Shown one piece after another: positions 1-13,600 of a stretch of 64,000 nucleotides of DNA; within the stretch, counting starts at the first letter, position 1, and each line of letters starts with the position of its first letter. The position numbers and the translations under genes are program-made. Origin of the DNA: Cloeon dipterum (taxonomy: Eukaryota > Arthropoda > Insecta > Ephemeroptera > Baetidae). Below the pieces are notes generated by a model. The model did not search any database. It was not told the DNA's origin and worked only from the letters and a program-made list of their open reading frames with translations. Location of the stretch: the NCBI RefSeq assembly GCF_949628265.1, contig NC_088788.1, positions 10,478,001-10,542,000 on the forward strand, given 5' to 3'.

Positions 1-427
1 TCACTGTGAAATAACGAGCCGAACGAATTTAATTCCAAATAAAGCACAAACAGCACGCGAACCGGCGATAAAAAAATTCTCCCGACGCAGCAGCTGAGTT
101 CGCACGTCCCATTATTAAAAGCGAACGAATTAAAAAGTAGGCACGTCCTACCACAAATGCGTTCTTTCCATGCCAAATCCACTTTTCATGGTCTAGTAAG
201 CCCGCCGCGCCGATTGAGCAGATTTTCAAGTTTTATCGCGATTTATCCTTTGTGGAAAGTGACGATGCGATTGAAAAAAATGAGAATCTCGCAGTCATCT
301 CTTTTCAGCTTCAATTACCATCACCATTGGCGAGAGCGGCTGGAAATCGGCTCCAGATGGCGAAGGCAGAAAGTTTTTTTTATCTGGTGAACGTCAAAGA
401 AAACTAATTTGCTGGCTATTTTTTAAA

Positions 428-433
428 TTTATT
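428..433 (-). terminator. Poly(A) signal of the dipeptidase gene
   Basis: AATAAA on the minus strand, about 20 nt past the dipeptidase stop codon. It is the first canonical signal after the stop, so a very short 3' UTR is inferred. Confidence 0.5.
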
Positions 434-452
434 AAAACATCTGGAATCCACG

Positions 453-2264
453 TTAGTAGTCAGTGTAGCACTGAGTGTTTGTGCCCAAATCACTCACTGG
501 AATGTTTTCCTCAAAAGGCGTGATTCCTTCAGCTGCCATTTCATCGCGGACCTGTCGGTTGAAGCTATAGGGGATTGAATTTAATAAATATTTGGCATAC
601 TCTCTCGACGTCTGTGAAGACGCGGATCAGATTTTCTCCGGCCAGTTTGCGCAGGTTAGCTTCGGTCCAATTCGGGTCTTCGGCCAGCAAAGCAAACAGA
701 TCAGGGTAGTAGGAAGTGTCGCTCAAGCCAACAGGCGGACTTGAATCAAAAAAACGAAAATAAAAATTCAGTTAAGATTAAAAGGCATGACTAGACCTGT
801 TGTTTCGACTTCCCAAGAAAAATTGAATAACAAAAATTTTAAAAATACCTCTCAATGCCATCAAAATCGGATCCAATGCCCACGTGGTCAAATCCTGCCA
901 GATTAGCAATGTAATTTATGTGATCTGCAATGAAAAATGCCTTTTTAAAACCAACATCCGCAATTGGAATGCATTTATTTTACTTGCTACGTCTTGAATG
1001 GTTCCACTGCCACTGCACGTCACGTAATAATTGTAAAAATTAACCATCACAATAGAGTTTGTGTCCCTCTGAATAAAAAAAATTGTTAATAAAACCCACC
1101 ACTCGATCCATGTCATCTCTATTTTGTCTTACCACAAGCTGCAAAACGTCATCGTGAACGTTTCTGTGGTGATTGCACAAGGCAAAAGCGTTTGAGTGAG
1201 AGAAAATGATTGGAGCCCTGGAAACTCCAATCGTCTGAATCTGAGCCGCTTTGGACACGTGAGATAAGTCCACCAGCATTCCCAATCTGTTCATCTCACG
1301 TATCACGGTCTGCAAAAAAAACACGTTCAATCCAGACCTGACGGCTTTTGATTGATTTTTTTTCTTATCACATACAACTCCAAAGTCACTAAGTCCGTTG
1401 AGATTGGGAGCAATGCCTGACTCTGGATCGTCCACAGGAGACGAGTCGCACCAAGGAGTGTTGCAAACGTGGTTCAGGGTCATGTAGCGCACCCCGAGGT
1501 CGTAGAACTGGCGCAACACGCTAATACGGTTGTCTATGCTGTGGCCACCCTCAACTCCAATCAAACTGCCGATTTTTCCCTCGTTGAATGCATCCCAGAT
1601 TCCTGTAAATGGGTTTTGATTTAAATTATTTCATCAAGAATACTATTTTACAAGTTTAATTTTAGGAAATTGGACATTGATGGATTAATTGTTTTAAAAT
1701 TGGATTGAATAAAACAAAAACCAATCAAAATTCTTACCTTGAGCAGTGGTAACAAACTTAAAGTCAGCGCTGTGCTTCGTGGTGAATCTCTTGATGATGT
1801 CAATAATGTCAATGGTCCACTGAGCAGAGTCAAGGTACTGGGTGCGGCAGCCGGTGTACGCGGACCAAAACTAAATAGGCATGAGTTAATTCCCCAAATG
1901 CAAATGTAAAGCAAACGACCAACCTGAGCTCCGACCATGCCCGCCCTGAGCCTGGGAATGTCGGTGTGGCAGTTGTTGCACCCTTGCCAAAGCGGGTTGT
2001 CGGTCAAATTTTGACTCAAGTCAACATTTGAGAGCTTGCCATCAGCTAGTTGTCGGATGTTCATCGCCAGATCATTGTGTCTTGTCAAAACACAGACTTA
2101 TGAAAGGATTATTGTGACTGAGAGCAGAATACATACCCGTCAACAAGTGGCACACTTTCCAGCACGCGAAGGGCGATTTGCCGAGCTTCCTCCGGGGTTC
2201 TGCGGTTCGCAGCAGACGCGAGCACAACCACTGCTAAAAACGTCAACGCTTTTGTGAGAGACAT
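453..2264 (-). CDS. Secreted membrane-dipeptidase family protein (peptidase M19)
   Basis: Zinc dipeptidase related to renal dipeptidase (DPEP), which hydrolyses dipeptides in the extracellular space. Nine exons join in phase: 2264-2137, 2080-1924, 1870-1738, 1602-1376, 1309-1133, 1068-984, 924-849, 739-601 and 551-453, giving 406 aa, the usual family length. Residues 1-18 are a signal peptide (MSLTKALTFLAVVVLASA). The metal ligands are visible: His and Asp of VDGHND, Glu of GVEGGHS, His of FSHSNA and His of NHHRNV. The substrate-contact motif MTLNHVCNTPW and the GIGSDFDG loop are also present. The last intron is 49 nt. The C-terminus ends TQCYTDY with no hydrophobic tail, so the GPI-anchor signal of mammalian DPEP1 is missing and a soluble secreted enzyme is inferred. 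The start was chosen for its signal peptide and the TATA box upstream. The physiological substrate is unknown. Confidence 0.95.
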
Positions 2265-2322
2265 CTTCAGCTCTCAAGCAAAGCAAGACCAACAAGAGTG
2301 CAGGAAAGTGCGGCGGCAAATG

Positions 2323-2329
2323 TCTTATA
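2323..2329 (-). promoter_or_regulatory. TATA box of the dipeptidase gene
   Basis: TATAAGA on the minus strand, about 60 nt upstream of the dipeptidase ATG. Its spacing suits a transcription start near 2295-2300 and a short 5' UTR. No other TATA-like element is closer. Confidence 0.5.
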
Positions 2330-4499
2330 GCCACCTTGACTTGCTGTAATCAATAATTCGCGGGATTTACCTGTCAAGTACGATAATGAAATGGTCTAGA
2401 TCTACAATCAGAGCGACATTATTCGTTTGCTTTCAAGATAAACTATTCAAAAGCTATAAATTTACAATAGCTATTACGCAATAGAAATTATACTAATTTG
2501 CTCAACTAACTAAAACAGGTTTTTATATTTTGGAAAACCACAGGTAGAGGCGGAATTTCCCTCTGTAATATACATAAAGGTTGGAGATAACGAAAATCCT
2601 TGCCGCCGGAAATAAAAATTTTACGCCGCAGTAAAAGAAACGATTTCATTTGTATTCGCCGTGCTCGGGACTATACTTAAAGCGGGTGTCCAGGGATAGA
2701 GGAAAGCACCGCGTGCAGCCGTAAAATCATCCCCCTCTTTATCTTGGTGCCGTTTCGGTTGAAAGTGCATTGAGCCACAAAACCGACCGGAAGGGCGGCG
2801 CTCACCAAATCGCTCCACGAGAAACAATCGGCCAATTACTCTTAATAACCACGAAATTGGTAATTGCACCCCCTCAAAATTTAGGGTAGAAACAATGGAA
2901 AAATAAATAAAAAAAAACAGTCGTGCGGTGGCTTATGAGTTGTTTCCACGTTATGTAGTTCAGCTTGTTAATGAGCCGAATATTTCGGCGGGAAACGCAT
3001 TCAATTTTCCCTTTCTACCAAATGAAATATTAGGGACTGCTGTGAATGCGCCAATTACAATAAATAACAACAAGACACACAAAAGGAGCAAAACAACCGG
3101 CGTGCAAATTTAATTTATCGCTCGAGTAGCACATTTTATTTTCCTTCGCACGGCTGAGAGCAAATAAATAAATAATCCAGCGCGTCCGGCAGTGGTTTTG
3201 CGCCGTTTTCTACGCCCTGTTAATGATTCGCAGCTGCCACGCTAATTTGTATACTTGTTGGATTAATGCTTTTCTGCCGAGAGAAAAATGCCCGCGCGCA
3301 CCCGAGAGGGACAGTCGCGGAGAAAAAGAAGCTCGAGTTAAAAATGCCCGCGATAAATTTGGCACCGGCTGAAGCTTTTATTGCGCTTAGGAAATCTAAC
3401 ACGCGGGATAATCAGAGTGTTCCCGTCGCGCAATTTATATGGAAATGGACCGAATTATGGCAATAAGCGTGTCGTGTAATTTAATAATGGACCTGCAAAA
3501 TGCGTGTGTTCCTTTTTTTTAGCAAAATATGAACGTAAATCATAAACTAAATGGCTTAATTCGATTTATTTGAACCTCCAGGATTTAATTGTTTTAGCTA
3601 AATTGAGATTGATAAAAATTGGTTAATAAATTTTGAATCACCAAGGTGTAAAATGAGGAGATTTAGAATTGGGAAATTTTCAACGAGTCTTTTTACGGCC
3701 CTTTTGGGGAAATTTGTCAACTAATGTCGCTAGTTTTAGACTCGGATTTGCAGTAGAAGCATAGGAATGGCCAGTTTTGCATAAAAGTGATTTTTTCTTT
3801 GATTTATTTAGTTTCAAATTGGTCTTTATTTTTTAAATAAGGCTAATTTGCCCCATACGTTGCTATCTCCAGACAAATGGATCATATAACAGCATAATAA
3901 AGATTCTTGGAATGCTCTCAAGTTTTTATTCAAATTTAGATTTGGCTGAAGATTGCTCCACATAATTACATGCGGTAGCACTGAACTTATGAAAGCAGTT
4001 TTATCGCACTTACTCACAAACGGGGCCAGCAGTTTCATTCTGTGCGCTCTCGTCCTGCCCGGTCCTGCCAAACAGGAACTCAGATTATTCCATAGGAGTT
4101 AATACAATTATGAATTTTAACTTCCTTTTTAAATTAAATTGAGAAAATACCTAATTGCGTTTTAATTATTATTCCATTTAGGACTGAAATAATTTTTAAA
4201 TTGCTCTCCTAACAGAACACGAAATTGGAAAACAGTAAAATTTAACGTAACTTCAACATCAAATCCAGATGTTTCCAACAGCATACATATTTCAAAAGCA
4301 GAGACTTTATATATTCAAGGCAGATTGTTATTTTGCGTCGTTTTCCGTCAAAACTTTCCAGACACACACTCGATCGACAATAAAGACAAATTCAACTCTG
4401 CAGCGCTGACAGAAACTTTTCCTAGCCCGCAGCTGCCAATGAGAAAGTGAGCGCTGGCGGAAAATTCGCGTGCCAAGCAGTCGCAGATCAATTCGTGTG

Positions 4500-4729
4500 G
4501 GGTTTTACAAATTGGCTCGGCTCTCTCGCTTGCCAGTCTTAAGTGCTTGTCGTCCGGCCGGCTTATTGGCAGAAAAAAAGTCGGCTCGGAGACGCGGCGG
4601 CGGTCCACCCACCCGCACCAATTTTATGTCATCTCCTCCTCGGTGACGGCACCTGCGAAAAGCTGTATCGTGAGAGCAAATCGCGCGCCAACTCTCGTTT
4701 TCGTCTGCGTTTTACGATCATCTGGTTTC
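4500..4729 (+). promoter_or_regulatory. Possible promoter and noncoding first exon upstream of Rapgap1
   Basis: A GC-rich patch in otherwise AT-rich DNA, with several CGG/GCC runs, ends at a near-consensus splice donor (GTAAGTG from 4730). No ATG-initiated frame through it meets the next candidate exon in the right phase, so if transcribed it would be 5' UTR. The nearest downstream acceptor with a good pyrimidine tract is just before 7405 on the same strand. This is inference from composition and one splice signal; it may be unrelated to Rapgap1. Confidence 0.25.
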
Positions 4730-6029
4730 GTAAGTGAAAAACTGGCCGCTCTATCGGAACAAGACATCGGCATGTTGGGCCCAAATAAATTCATTGCTCG
4801 TCTCCTAATTTTATCGGCACTTGCATCTCGTGGGCCTCCTCTCGGCACCGGCACCGCGGCCACATGTCACTTCGCCCCCTCACTGTACGAGGCGGACGCT
4901 TTCAGACGCGGCTTTATACCACTCCACGATCACGTTTATTTATGCATTTTAATTATGACCTGGAAAGCACGTTAGCTATAAATTATATGAGAACACACAT
5001 CGTGGTTTCAGCTACGGCAGCCTCTTTGGTTTATTTCAAAAGTGGATCTCTACTGCTTGAAATAATCTTTAAAAATGTGGAAAAACTGAAATTTGATCTG
5101 GGCGTTGGAATTGCTAAGAAAATTTTGCATGCAAATAAAGCATTGATCTATTTCTTCCTATTGAAAATCAGGATTTTTTTCAGTCAAGAGGAAAAATTTA
5201 TCCGTTGGATAGATCGTGAGGAGAGAAAACGAAATCAAGTGAAAAATCATAGACACAAGCCGTACATTTTTTTTAAATTAAACTCAATGAATTAGTGCAA
5301 TATATGCTTAATTTTTTTGCCTGATTTTCTTAAAAACTGACTGTCTATTTTGAAAAATTAAAAGCGCAAATTTCTATCTCTTTCAGTCATATACTAAATT
5401 TGTGATGTAGGACTGGATGGAGGATTTAACGTTTCTAAAATCGTACTAAATGTTTGTCCTCGTATTTTCGTAAAAGCTAGCTGTGTATTTTATAAAGGAA
5501 GGGCGCGAATGGTGGCAATTTTACGTCACTGTTTTATTGCATTTGAGCATATGCATAGTCAGTTGTTTCAAATGCCCGGGGAGGTAAAATCCGCCTCAGG
5601 TGTTACTGCAATGTTAATTTTGATTTGCAGCGAAAGTTTTGCTAAATGAGGCCTGAGGGAGCCAAAACAGAAGCTGCTTTCCAGTGCGAGAATATGAAGG
5701 ATTGTTTTATTCTAAAAAAAATCACCATTGCCACCAGTGAAATTAAAGAAATATTTACAGGATTTTTTTTTATTCATTGAGCTTGAGATTTAAAAACTTA
5801 AAATTAGTTTTATTTAAAAGATATTGTTTCATACGATTGGATTGATTTAAGAGATATCAATTAAATAAAAAAAATAGCGAAATTGGTTCCTCGATCTATT
5901 CACTCTCCATATTTTTTATCTATCCAATTCAGTCAGATTTTCAAATATCTGGAAATAAAATCTGTAATAATCACGTTATAATTTCGCTCCAGGCTGTTGT
6001 ACACACAAAAGCATATATTAATAGCGATG

Positions 6030-6075
6030 GCTATGCAACCGGCAGCGCTGGTTTGTTCCACCGGTTGCCTATAGC
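6030..6075. repeat. Hairpin-forming inverted repeat
   Basis: GCTATGCAACCGG (6030-6042) pairs with CCGGTTGCCTATAGC (6061-6075): 13 base pairs interrupted by a 2-nt bulge, with an 18-nt loop. The arms are seen directly; any role (small RNA, binding site, mobile-element remnant) is unknown. Confidence 0.55.
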
Positions 6076-7468
6076 ATAAGCACCTCTCGATCGATTTTGT
6101 GATTGCGCTCCCTCCATCAATTTACATGACTGTATGTAAAAGAATAATACAAACGAGCGAGCTCCGATAATCCCAGCTATATCCTATGTCGGAGCTAATC
6201 ACCCAATAGCTAATTTATCTCATTGAAGCTCTATAAAAAATATTATTATTTTCTGTCTCTGCAGATGAGCGGCTGGCTTGCTATATATCATGAATATAAT
6301 AATGCAATATTTCGAAATGAAAGCGCTGCTCTCTGTGAGCTGCGCACTCGCATTATTTTTTTTTTTAGTTTATGACTGCTTGTGTGGCTTAAATTGCAGA
6401 TTGTGCGGATGTGCTCTCTCATCTGCACTGTATTTGATTGACGCGGAATTGCAATGCCACACACGCGCTGCCATCAAAAAGTCGTCTTTATATGTCACTT
6501 GGAAAAGCAGTCGCTCACGCACGCATCGTAAAATTATAATTTCGCATTTCAACGAGGGAACATCACACGCAGACAGAATATTTTTGCTCTGGAGGTTTTT
6601 TTTGCGAGCGAAATATTGCTCCTGTTGAGTGAAGGAAAAATTGAAAAAATCATTTTGTGGTGCTACATCTGCCGGGCAAACGCTGAACTCTTGGAGCGAT
6701 ATAAAAATGCTTCTCCGTGCTGCCCTCTGGAGTCAGCCGCAAACATTTGCCAGGATATAAAAAACAGATATTAAAAATTATTACTAGAAAACCTATAACA
6801 TTTCTTATTTTCATATTTTTAAAGTTAATTTTTTTCCGTTATAATTATCCTTATTATAAAATTCATTTAAATTTTTAAAAAATTTGCCTTTTAACATTTT
6901 AAATTTGAAACATTTTTTTTAATATTTTTGAAATTTATTTTTGTTAAAAATTTAACTGTCACCTTGGTAATAATGAAAGAGTTACTGATGCAAAATATTA
7001 TTTCAAATGGAAACACTGCGTTTATGCTAAAAGAGTCTACAATACACTGCGAGAAAAGCACACATTATATGCAGGCGCGTGTCCATTTTTAAAAATTGCC
7101 TTTTATGGAAAGGCGGAACTTTTGTTAGTGAAGCTATATTTAATTCATTATAACATTTTAATTTCTGAATAAAACAAAAAATATTATTTTACAGAATTTA
7201 AACTTTTTTCCTGCTCAACTCAAAATAGCGCATTCAAAAAAAAAACCAAACCGCAAGAAACACTACTACTTGAAGGATGTGTATATATTGTGTATGACTT
7301 CCTACGTATAAATCTCACTCGGCGAACCGTTTCCTTGTTTTGTTCAATATCGTGAAACCGCCTTTGCTCCTTCTTTTTCCTTCTATTTTCCTCCTGTGCG
7401 GCAGTAAAGAATCAAACGCGAGCAGCGTTTTCACGGGACAGCTGAGCGAGTCCGCTGACAATGAAAGA

Positions 7469-7669
7469 ATGAAGCGTGGTGGCCATTCAGGTGGATCGCC
7501 GGCGGACGGCGCCGAGCGGAAGGAAGCCCCTGCCGGCAGGGATCGCATCCACTCCACACCTGGCTGCGACAGAGAAGTATCCTTAGTCAGGAAGCGAAAG
7601 AAAAAGCCGGATAAACTGCCCAGGAGGCTCAGTTTCGAGGGGGTCATGAACTTCTGGCGCAATTCCTTG
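7469..7669 (+). CDS. Rapgap1: Rapgap1 distal alternative first coding exon
   Basis: ATG at 7469 opens 67 codons ending at a GTGAGC donor in phase 0, which matches the phase of the 21228 exon. The peptide is basic, with a [19 protein letters not shown] stretch containing an RRLS PKA-like site. A strong acceptor (pyrimidine tract then GCGGCAG) sits just before 7405, so the exon may be internal, with a 5' UTR exon farther left. The frame stays open from that acceptor to 7469, so an upstream start cannot be excluded. Assignment to Rapgap1 rests on strand, phase and position. Confidence 0.5.
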
Positions 7670-10600
7670 GTGAGCCCCTTCAAATGTTATTTCCGCTTTT
7701 GTTCTATTTTTATTTCCCTATTATATCAATGTTAAACAAACATTAACTTTGCTCTATGTAAATGCCTGCATTACATGACAAAGATAATATATTTATACAC
7801 TTTTAAACCGATTCCTTAAACATTAAAAACGAAAATTGAGACCCTCATATATCGAACGTGTTGTGGATAGTTAGAATTGGCAAATTCGCATCCATCAATA
7901 ATATTCTGAATCATTAAATCTACGACATTGACACTCTTTCATTTATTGGCCCTGAATTTATCGAGCTTGTGCAATGTGGCCCATTTTGCATCGTTGGTTG
8001 AAATTTCAGGATTTAACGATTTAAGCAATTTGCAAAGATTTGAAAGAATTTCTGATATTTAAAATTATTTAAAAAAAAACATATGTTCAATTTACGTGAA
8101 ATTTGATCTTGCAGGGTTTGCAAAACACATATTATCTGTGTTCTGCAATTTTGTGCAATATTCCGAAACACGAGATCATAAATATTTTATTTTCGATGGC
8201 AAAAATATTATTATGAATAAATCAATTCCGATAAAAAAAATGGGAAACCCAAAATTTTGGGGTTTCCAGCCGGTTTTTTGCGCGATAAACCGTTATTACA
8301 TTTTTGCGCACTGCAAAATTGGCGAACCTTGGGTGAGATGTGAGGCAGACAAATCTTATTGAAAAAAAGAAGAGGCTCAAAATTTTTCATGAAATTGAAT
8401 TTAATAAATTATTCTGCAAAAACTTCACAAATCCTGATAGCTGATTAAATTTACTGATTAATTTTGTTGATAAAAATTTTGTTTCTTTATTTCCTGGGTG
8501 GGAAAGTAAAGTAAAAACAAATCTGGATTCAAATTTGGTTTTTAAAAAAATATCCAAAACAAGCAACATGCAAGTATTTCATTTTTTAATTATAAAAACA
8601 TACCTGTTGATCGTTTAAAAGTGCTTAAATTAAATAAATTTTTCGCTAATTAAAAAATCCGAAAAGTTTCCTTGAAAGTGTTATTGAGATTAATTCTATT
8701 CAACTAAAACTCACACACAATTTTAAAATGAGTGCTATTTGTCATCAAATATTATGCTGCCACGGAGCGCAAAATAATAATTGTGCCATGTTTGATCTCT
8801 GCTTTTTAATACGCGTTGCTGAGACGCCAGTTGTGGCGAACTGGGTATCTGTGCCAGGACATTTCTGCATACTCTCTGTTTGTCCAGCCCCATGTGGCTC
8901 GCCGCTGCTTGTGCAAATAATCTAATTTATTATCAGAGCCACACGTGACCAAGCGCGCAATTCAAATATTGAGCTGCTTATTAACGGTATGCGTGTGTGT
9001 ATTTACGCGCATATTTACGGTTGATGGACACGCACGCGACTCTCTGTTGTTATCTGCACACATACTTTAGCGGGTAATTCGTCGCGCCGAGCTTAATAAA
9101 GTGCGCGTAATCAGAGCAAATATCTTGCCTGCTGCTATTTATTTCCTCAAAACTGGCTCCAAGTGTAAACGTAAACGCGGTCCACCCGTCAGAGCAAATA
9201 ATACAGATGTGCGGTTTAACGTGCTGACACGTACTCTCATTGTTGTTGCCTTATTGCCGGTGAAAATAAAAGCCGCTATACGATCTTTTCAAGACAAAAA
9301 ATTGCTCAACAGCTGCCTGTCTTTTTGGGGTTTATCTACCTGAAAAAGATGCATTTCAGATAAAATATTTTTTCAAGTGAAAATGGCTATCACACTTAAT
9401 CTACTTGCTAAAGTCACTCCTTGGTGACGTAATCCTTAACTTTCGAAATAAATAAAAGTGCGATAACAATTAGGGAAATATTTATATGAAAGTTCGCTAT
9501 CAGTTTACTGATGGGTTGGAAAGCAAATAGAATTATCGGCTAATGAGGTCGCGTCATTTTGCCACATTTCAACCCAGGTGTGTAAAATATAACGTTTTGA
9601 GGGATTGCCTTTAACCATGAGTTCGTTTGCGTCAAATGTGGTCGTGGAAAAGTTGGTATGAAACCAGTATATGTTGAAAACTGGGCCAATGCCGCCGTTT
9701 TCCAGTCCCGCGAGAGAACAAACAACAAACACACAGTCTGAAAAGTGGAAAATAAAATATGCAAACATTTTTTGTCAAGTTCAGTTTGTACAATGAAGAT
9801 AACTTTGTAACATGTATGCTGTCAACTTTGTGGCCAAATATGTATTGTTTTCTTAAAAATTCTCTTGGCAAATTGTGTAAAATTAAAATTAAAATAGGAT
9901 CATTTATGCAACTTAAATTGATTATAATTATCAGTTTTTGTGAGAGGAATTTCTAATTCATTTGGTTGGTTATCTTCATGATTTTGAGATAACATCATTT
10001 TCTCATCAGTGAGCTTTCAAATTAATTTAAGATAAAACATCACATCAACCTTTTAAACGTGCGCGAATGAACACGCAAAAAACCCAGCCTCTATTTCTTC
10101 CAAATGAATTAGTTTTTTAGACCATTCATCTTAATAATTTCACTCCAAAAGTTTAAAAAATGTTAGATCAAATTAAATAAAAAATTCCTTCTTACAACAA
10201 ACACGCAAACTCGCACGTTTTTAAAAGAGCGTAAAAGCTTTTTTGACAATCAAACGAACAAAAAATGCATTCTGCGGTGTATAGTACAGATGTATCCGAG
10301 ACGAATGGTGAACCGAAAAGGCCACTTCCGAACATAACCATGATAAAGGTCGAAAGGAAAAGGGAAAAGACAGCAGCTGCCACCCTGCTGCTCCGAAAAA
10401 CACGTTTCGTCGCGAGCTCACCTCTGGCGGAAACTCACCTGGCGGCGGCCGCTCGAGTGAGCCAGCCAGCCAGTTTATTCTGCGGGCGTGAGTTTACCAT
10501 CAGTCGGTTAACGACAGCCGCGCCGGCAGCACACACACACTCTCGCGCGCTTCTTATTTCCTGCCGCGCTATCGGACCGTCGTCGTCGTCGCAGCCGCCG

Positions 10601-13600
10601 CCGTTGCCGTTGCCGCCGAGCAGTGTTGAGGAAGGATAAATGGATTTGCGCCCGACCCATTCCTCTAAGGACCCGAGTTTGTAGTTTGGCCAACACGGAC
10701 TTTTCGGTTGCAAAATGAGGGCCATGTGGGGAAAAAAGCAACGCAGCATTTCGGACGGCCAGCTGCTGCCCAGGAGGAAAAGTCTCGGACAGGTACAGCA
10801 AAAATTGACTTTCGATTTTACCAATTAATTTAACTACGATTTATTTCTTTAAAGAAAAGAAATTCGCGCTGATGTATAAAGGGGCAGTGTAAACTAAACT
10901 GAATATATTCCATTCCAACAGTCAGTATTTATTATCTAGAGATTGCACTAGAACAAGTAATTTCGGAAAAAAATCAATCAATTTCTCAAGAAAATAAATT
11001 GGTTCATGGCGATTTCGGCGTGGCACAAACTCATTTTAAAGGTGAGCAGTAAACAACAATCGGGTACAGATAGGCGGGGTGTAGTAACGGCTTTTCCAAC
11101 CCTTTATCAGCAGTTGCAATCTGGCCGCATGAACGGCTTGGTTAACCCTTCTCTCTGTCTGTCGTCGCCCTCGCGCCACGCCGTATTATTTCATTCTTCT
11201 CCATAATAGTATACATATGTGTATGAAATAATTTTCGAGTGAGCTGAGAGCCGGCACGTATGCTACCAGCAGGCATTTTGCATGCACAATGCGATATTTT
11301 TCCATTTACAATTTTTGCTCGTTGAAATGCCCGCGTTGGTCCGCGTTTAATTATCCGGCTGCTCAACGCTTTAATGAGCGGAATAATTCATTGCTTGGCA
11401 TGTGTTTCGTGCGACACACGCACGCGTCCTTTTTTCCGTCCAGAGGCGAGAGACGCAGGCCAATTCGCAACTTAATTGAGGAAGCCGTCCAATTTCGTTG
11501 GCGGCGTCAGCTGCACCTGAAGATGAAGTTTGGAGATTAGCCGCGGCCTATGCGCGTGGATTGCCTTTTTAATTGAGGAAAAATGCAAATTGCACAAACG
11601 AGGCTTGATTGCGGACGAATATTGTCATTTCCTGGAATTGTTTCCACCACAATTTCGTATCAAATGTGAATGGCATTATTTCCTTCTCGAAACCTCACTT
11701 TTTCGATAAAAGTATTCGTTCGAGAATGAAGCCAGGCTCGATCCTAACTCAGCAGTTGACGCAATCCAGCAGTCATGATGGCGGATACAAAACAGAAATC
11801 AAGGTTATGCACTAGAGCTGCACCATGCGGTCGCTTCAATTTCTATCTTATCTCCAAATCATGCTAGCCCGGTTAAATCAACGCGAGAGAAAAAAACACA
11901 TAATTTCAAAATTGACTCTTGGCGGTGCAATAAATCTCTTCTGATAAATCGCCTTATTAGTGCGTGTTATTTAATATCAAATCTTGGCGAGGCTTTCTCG
12001 CGTTATTAACTGCAACCCAATCAAAGCGGCTCGGCTGCAAATTTAATAAGCACGGCATCTCATGTATAGAGCCGCTCTGGATTCTGCTCTTGACGCGCGC
12101 GGAAATTAGAAAGGGCGCAGACTGTTTGTTTGCCTCAAGAAATTGCGCCGTAATTCACTACAAAAGTGACTTTAATTCCGATCCACAGCAGCTGGAGAAA
12201 TTTGCACTTGCACTGCCCTTGAAGAGCGAGAGTCTATTTCCAGCGGCTGACGACGCAGAGAAATTTGAAATATTTCTAAATTGAATATAGAAAAAAAATA
12301 CCGCCCCTCCAGACAGTTAATTAAGACTGCCCCGATGAGTAGCCAGTCACTTTGAATAATTACCCCCCGCAAGAATTTGATCCTCGCAGGTGCTCCCTTG
12401 GAACATTCCACCCTGAGTGAATCATAAATTTTAAATCTCCCACACGCAGACGGACGCCAGCCGTAAAAAAAAATGTAAATCGGAGCGCGGTTTTTGGCCG
12501 CAGGGAGCAGTTTTATTACACGCATAGAGATGCGCGATGCAAGAAATGAATATCATTTTGCCTGAGGAAAGGACGCCCTTAACCTTTCGCATCGCCACTC
12601 ATCTCGCGTCTCGTGTATGTGTTGCTCCCAAAAAAGCGTTGCTTTTTGTTTCGAGAGAGGCAGCACTTTCTCGCCAGACGGGTTTTTATTGTTATTTAAA
12701 ATCCGGCCATTTGAATGATAATGGAGAGTGACGTGCGTGCGCTGCGAACCCTCGAGGAGGTTTGCTGACAAAACGTGGGTAAACCCTGCAGGCTTTCATA
12801 TTCAAATTCTTCATAGCCTCACGTGTGTGCACCTTTTTCAGAAGCAACCAGATCCCAATAAAATCGGTTTCGAATTCATTCCTCTACTGCTTTGTCCGCG
12901 TTTCAAAGAGACGTCGGAATTTTCTATCTCGGTGCCGTTGACGAAGCTGATTACGTTGGAAATTATTAAATTTCTCCAATGTCAGCCGCGCCAGATGGCC
13001 CGAGGAGAATGTGTATTTAGTCACGCGGCTCGAAAGCTCTTACAGATCATACATATAATGCTCACTCGAATTATTAATTCGCCTGCATGTGGGCAGATGG
13101 TCCGTTGGCCATAGCCGGACTGACACACAAATTCACGATCCATGATCAAATATGTCGCTTCATGCATGTGTGGAGAGCATCAGCTTGATCGGTTTTGGCT
13201 TAGCACTCATCTTTGGTCGTTCAACAGGTGTTCTAACTCAAATTATAGATTGTTTTATGCCCTAGAATTCGTGGAATTCGATCAGACCTGAATATTTTGG
13301 TTCAATTTTCTTAACACCCGTAAGTTTGGCCAAGAAAATGGTTTATTGAATATATTTGAAGTACCAAAATTGAATTGTCTTCAATTTTGCCTGATTGAAC
13401 ACGCATTTTCATGAAAAATCCATAGAAAATATATTGAATTTTTTTCATTTTTAGTTTTTCCCAAGACCCAATTTTGTTAGATTTAAGAATAAATGTGAAA
13501 GGGTCGGAGGAATTTAAAACACTCTAAAAAATCGTTAGAATAAATGTCGCAACTCATTACTCAATTTATTTTGGAGTAATTTAAAACACTAGAAAATTTC

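Larger units (their letters stand above)
2330..7404. other. Gene-poor interval between the dipeptidase and Rapgap1
   Basis: About 5 kb of mostly AT-rich DNA. All ORFs here are short, overlap on both strands and resemble no protein I know. Two things stand out and have their own entries: a GC-rich patch ending in a strong splice donor near 4730, and a long-stemmed hairpin near 6030-6075. I see no repeat family or RNA gene in the rest. Confidence 0.6.

Noticed and set aside
565-600. A 36-nt last intron in the dipeptidase
   Set aside because: The CTATAG acceptor gives the wrong phase; the acceptor 13 nt farther on (CGACAG) gives a 49-nt intron with a perfect frame and the expected C-terminus.
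4864-5295. 143-codon plus-strand ORF
   Set aside because: Lys/Phe-rich AT-driven translation after 5000 with no motif; not a plausible protein.
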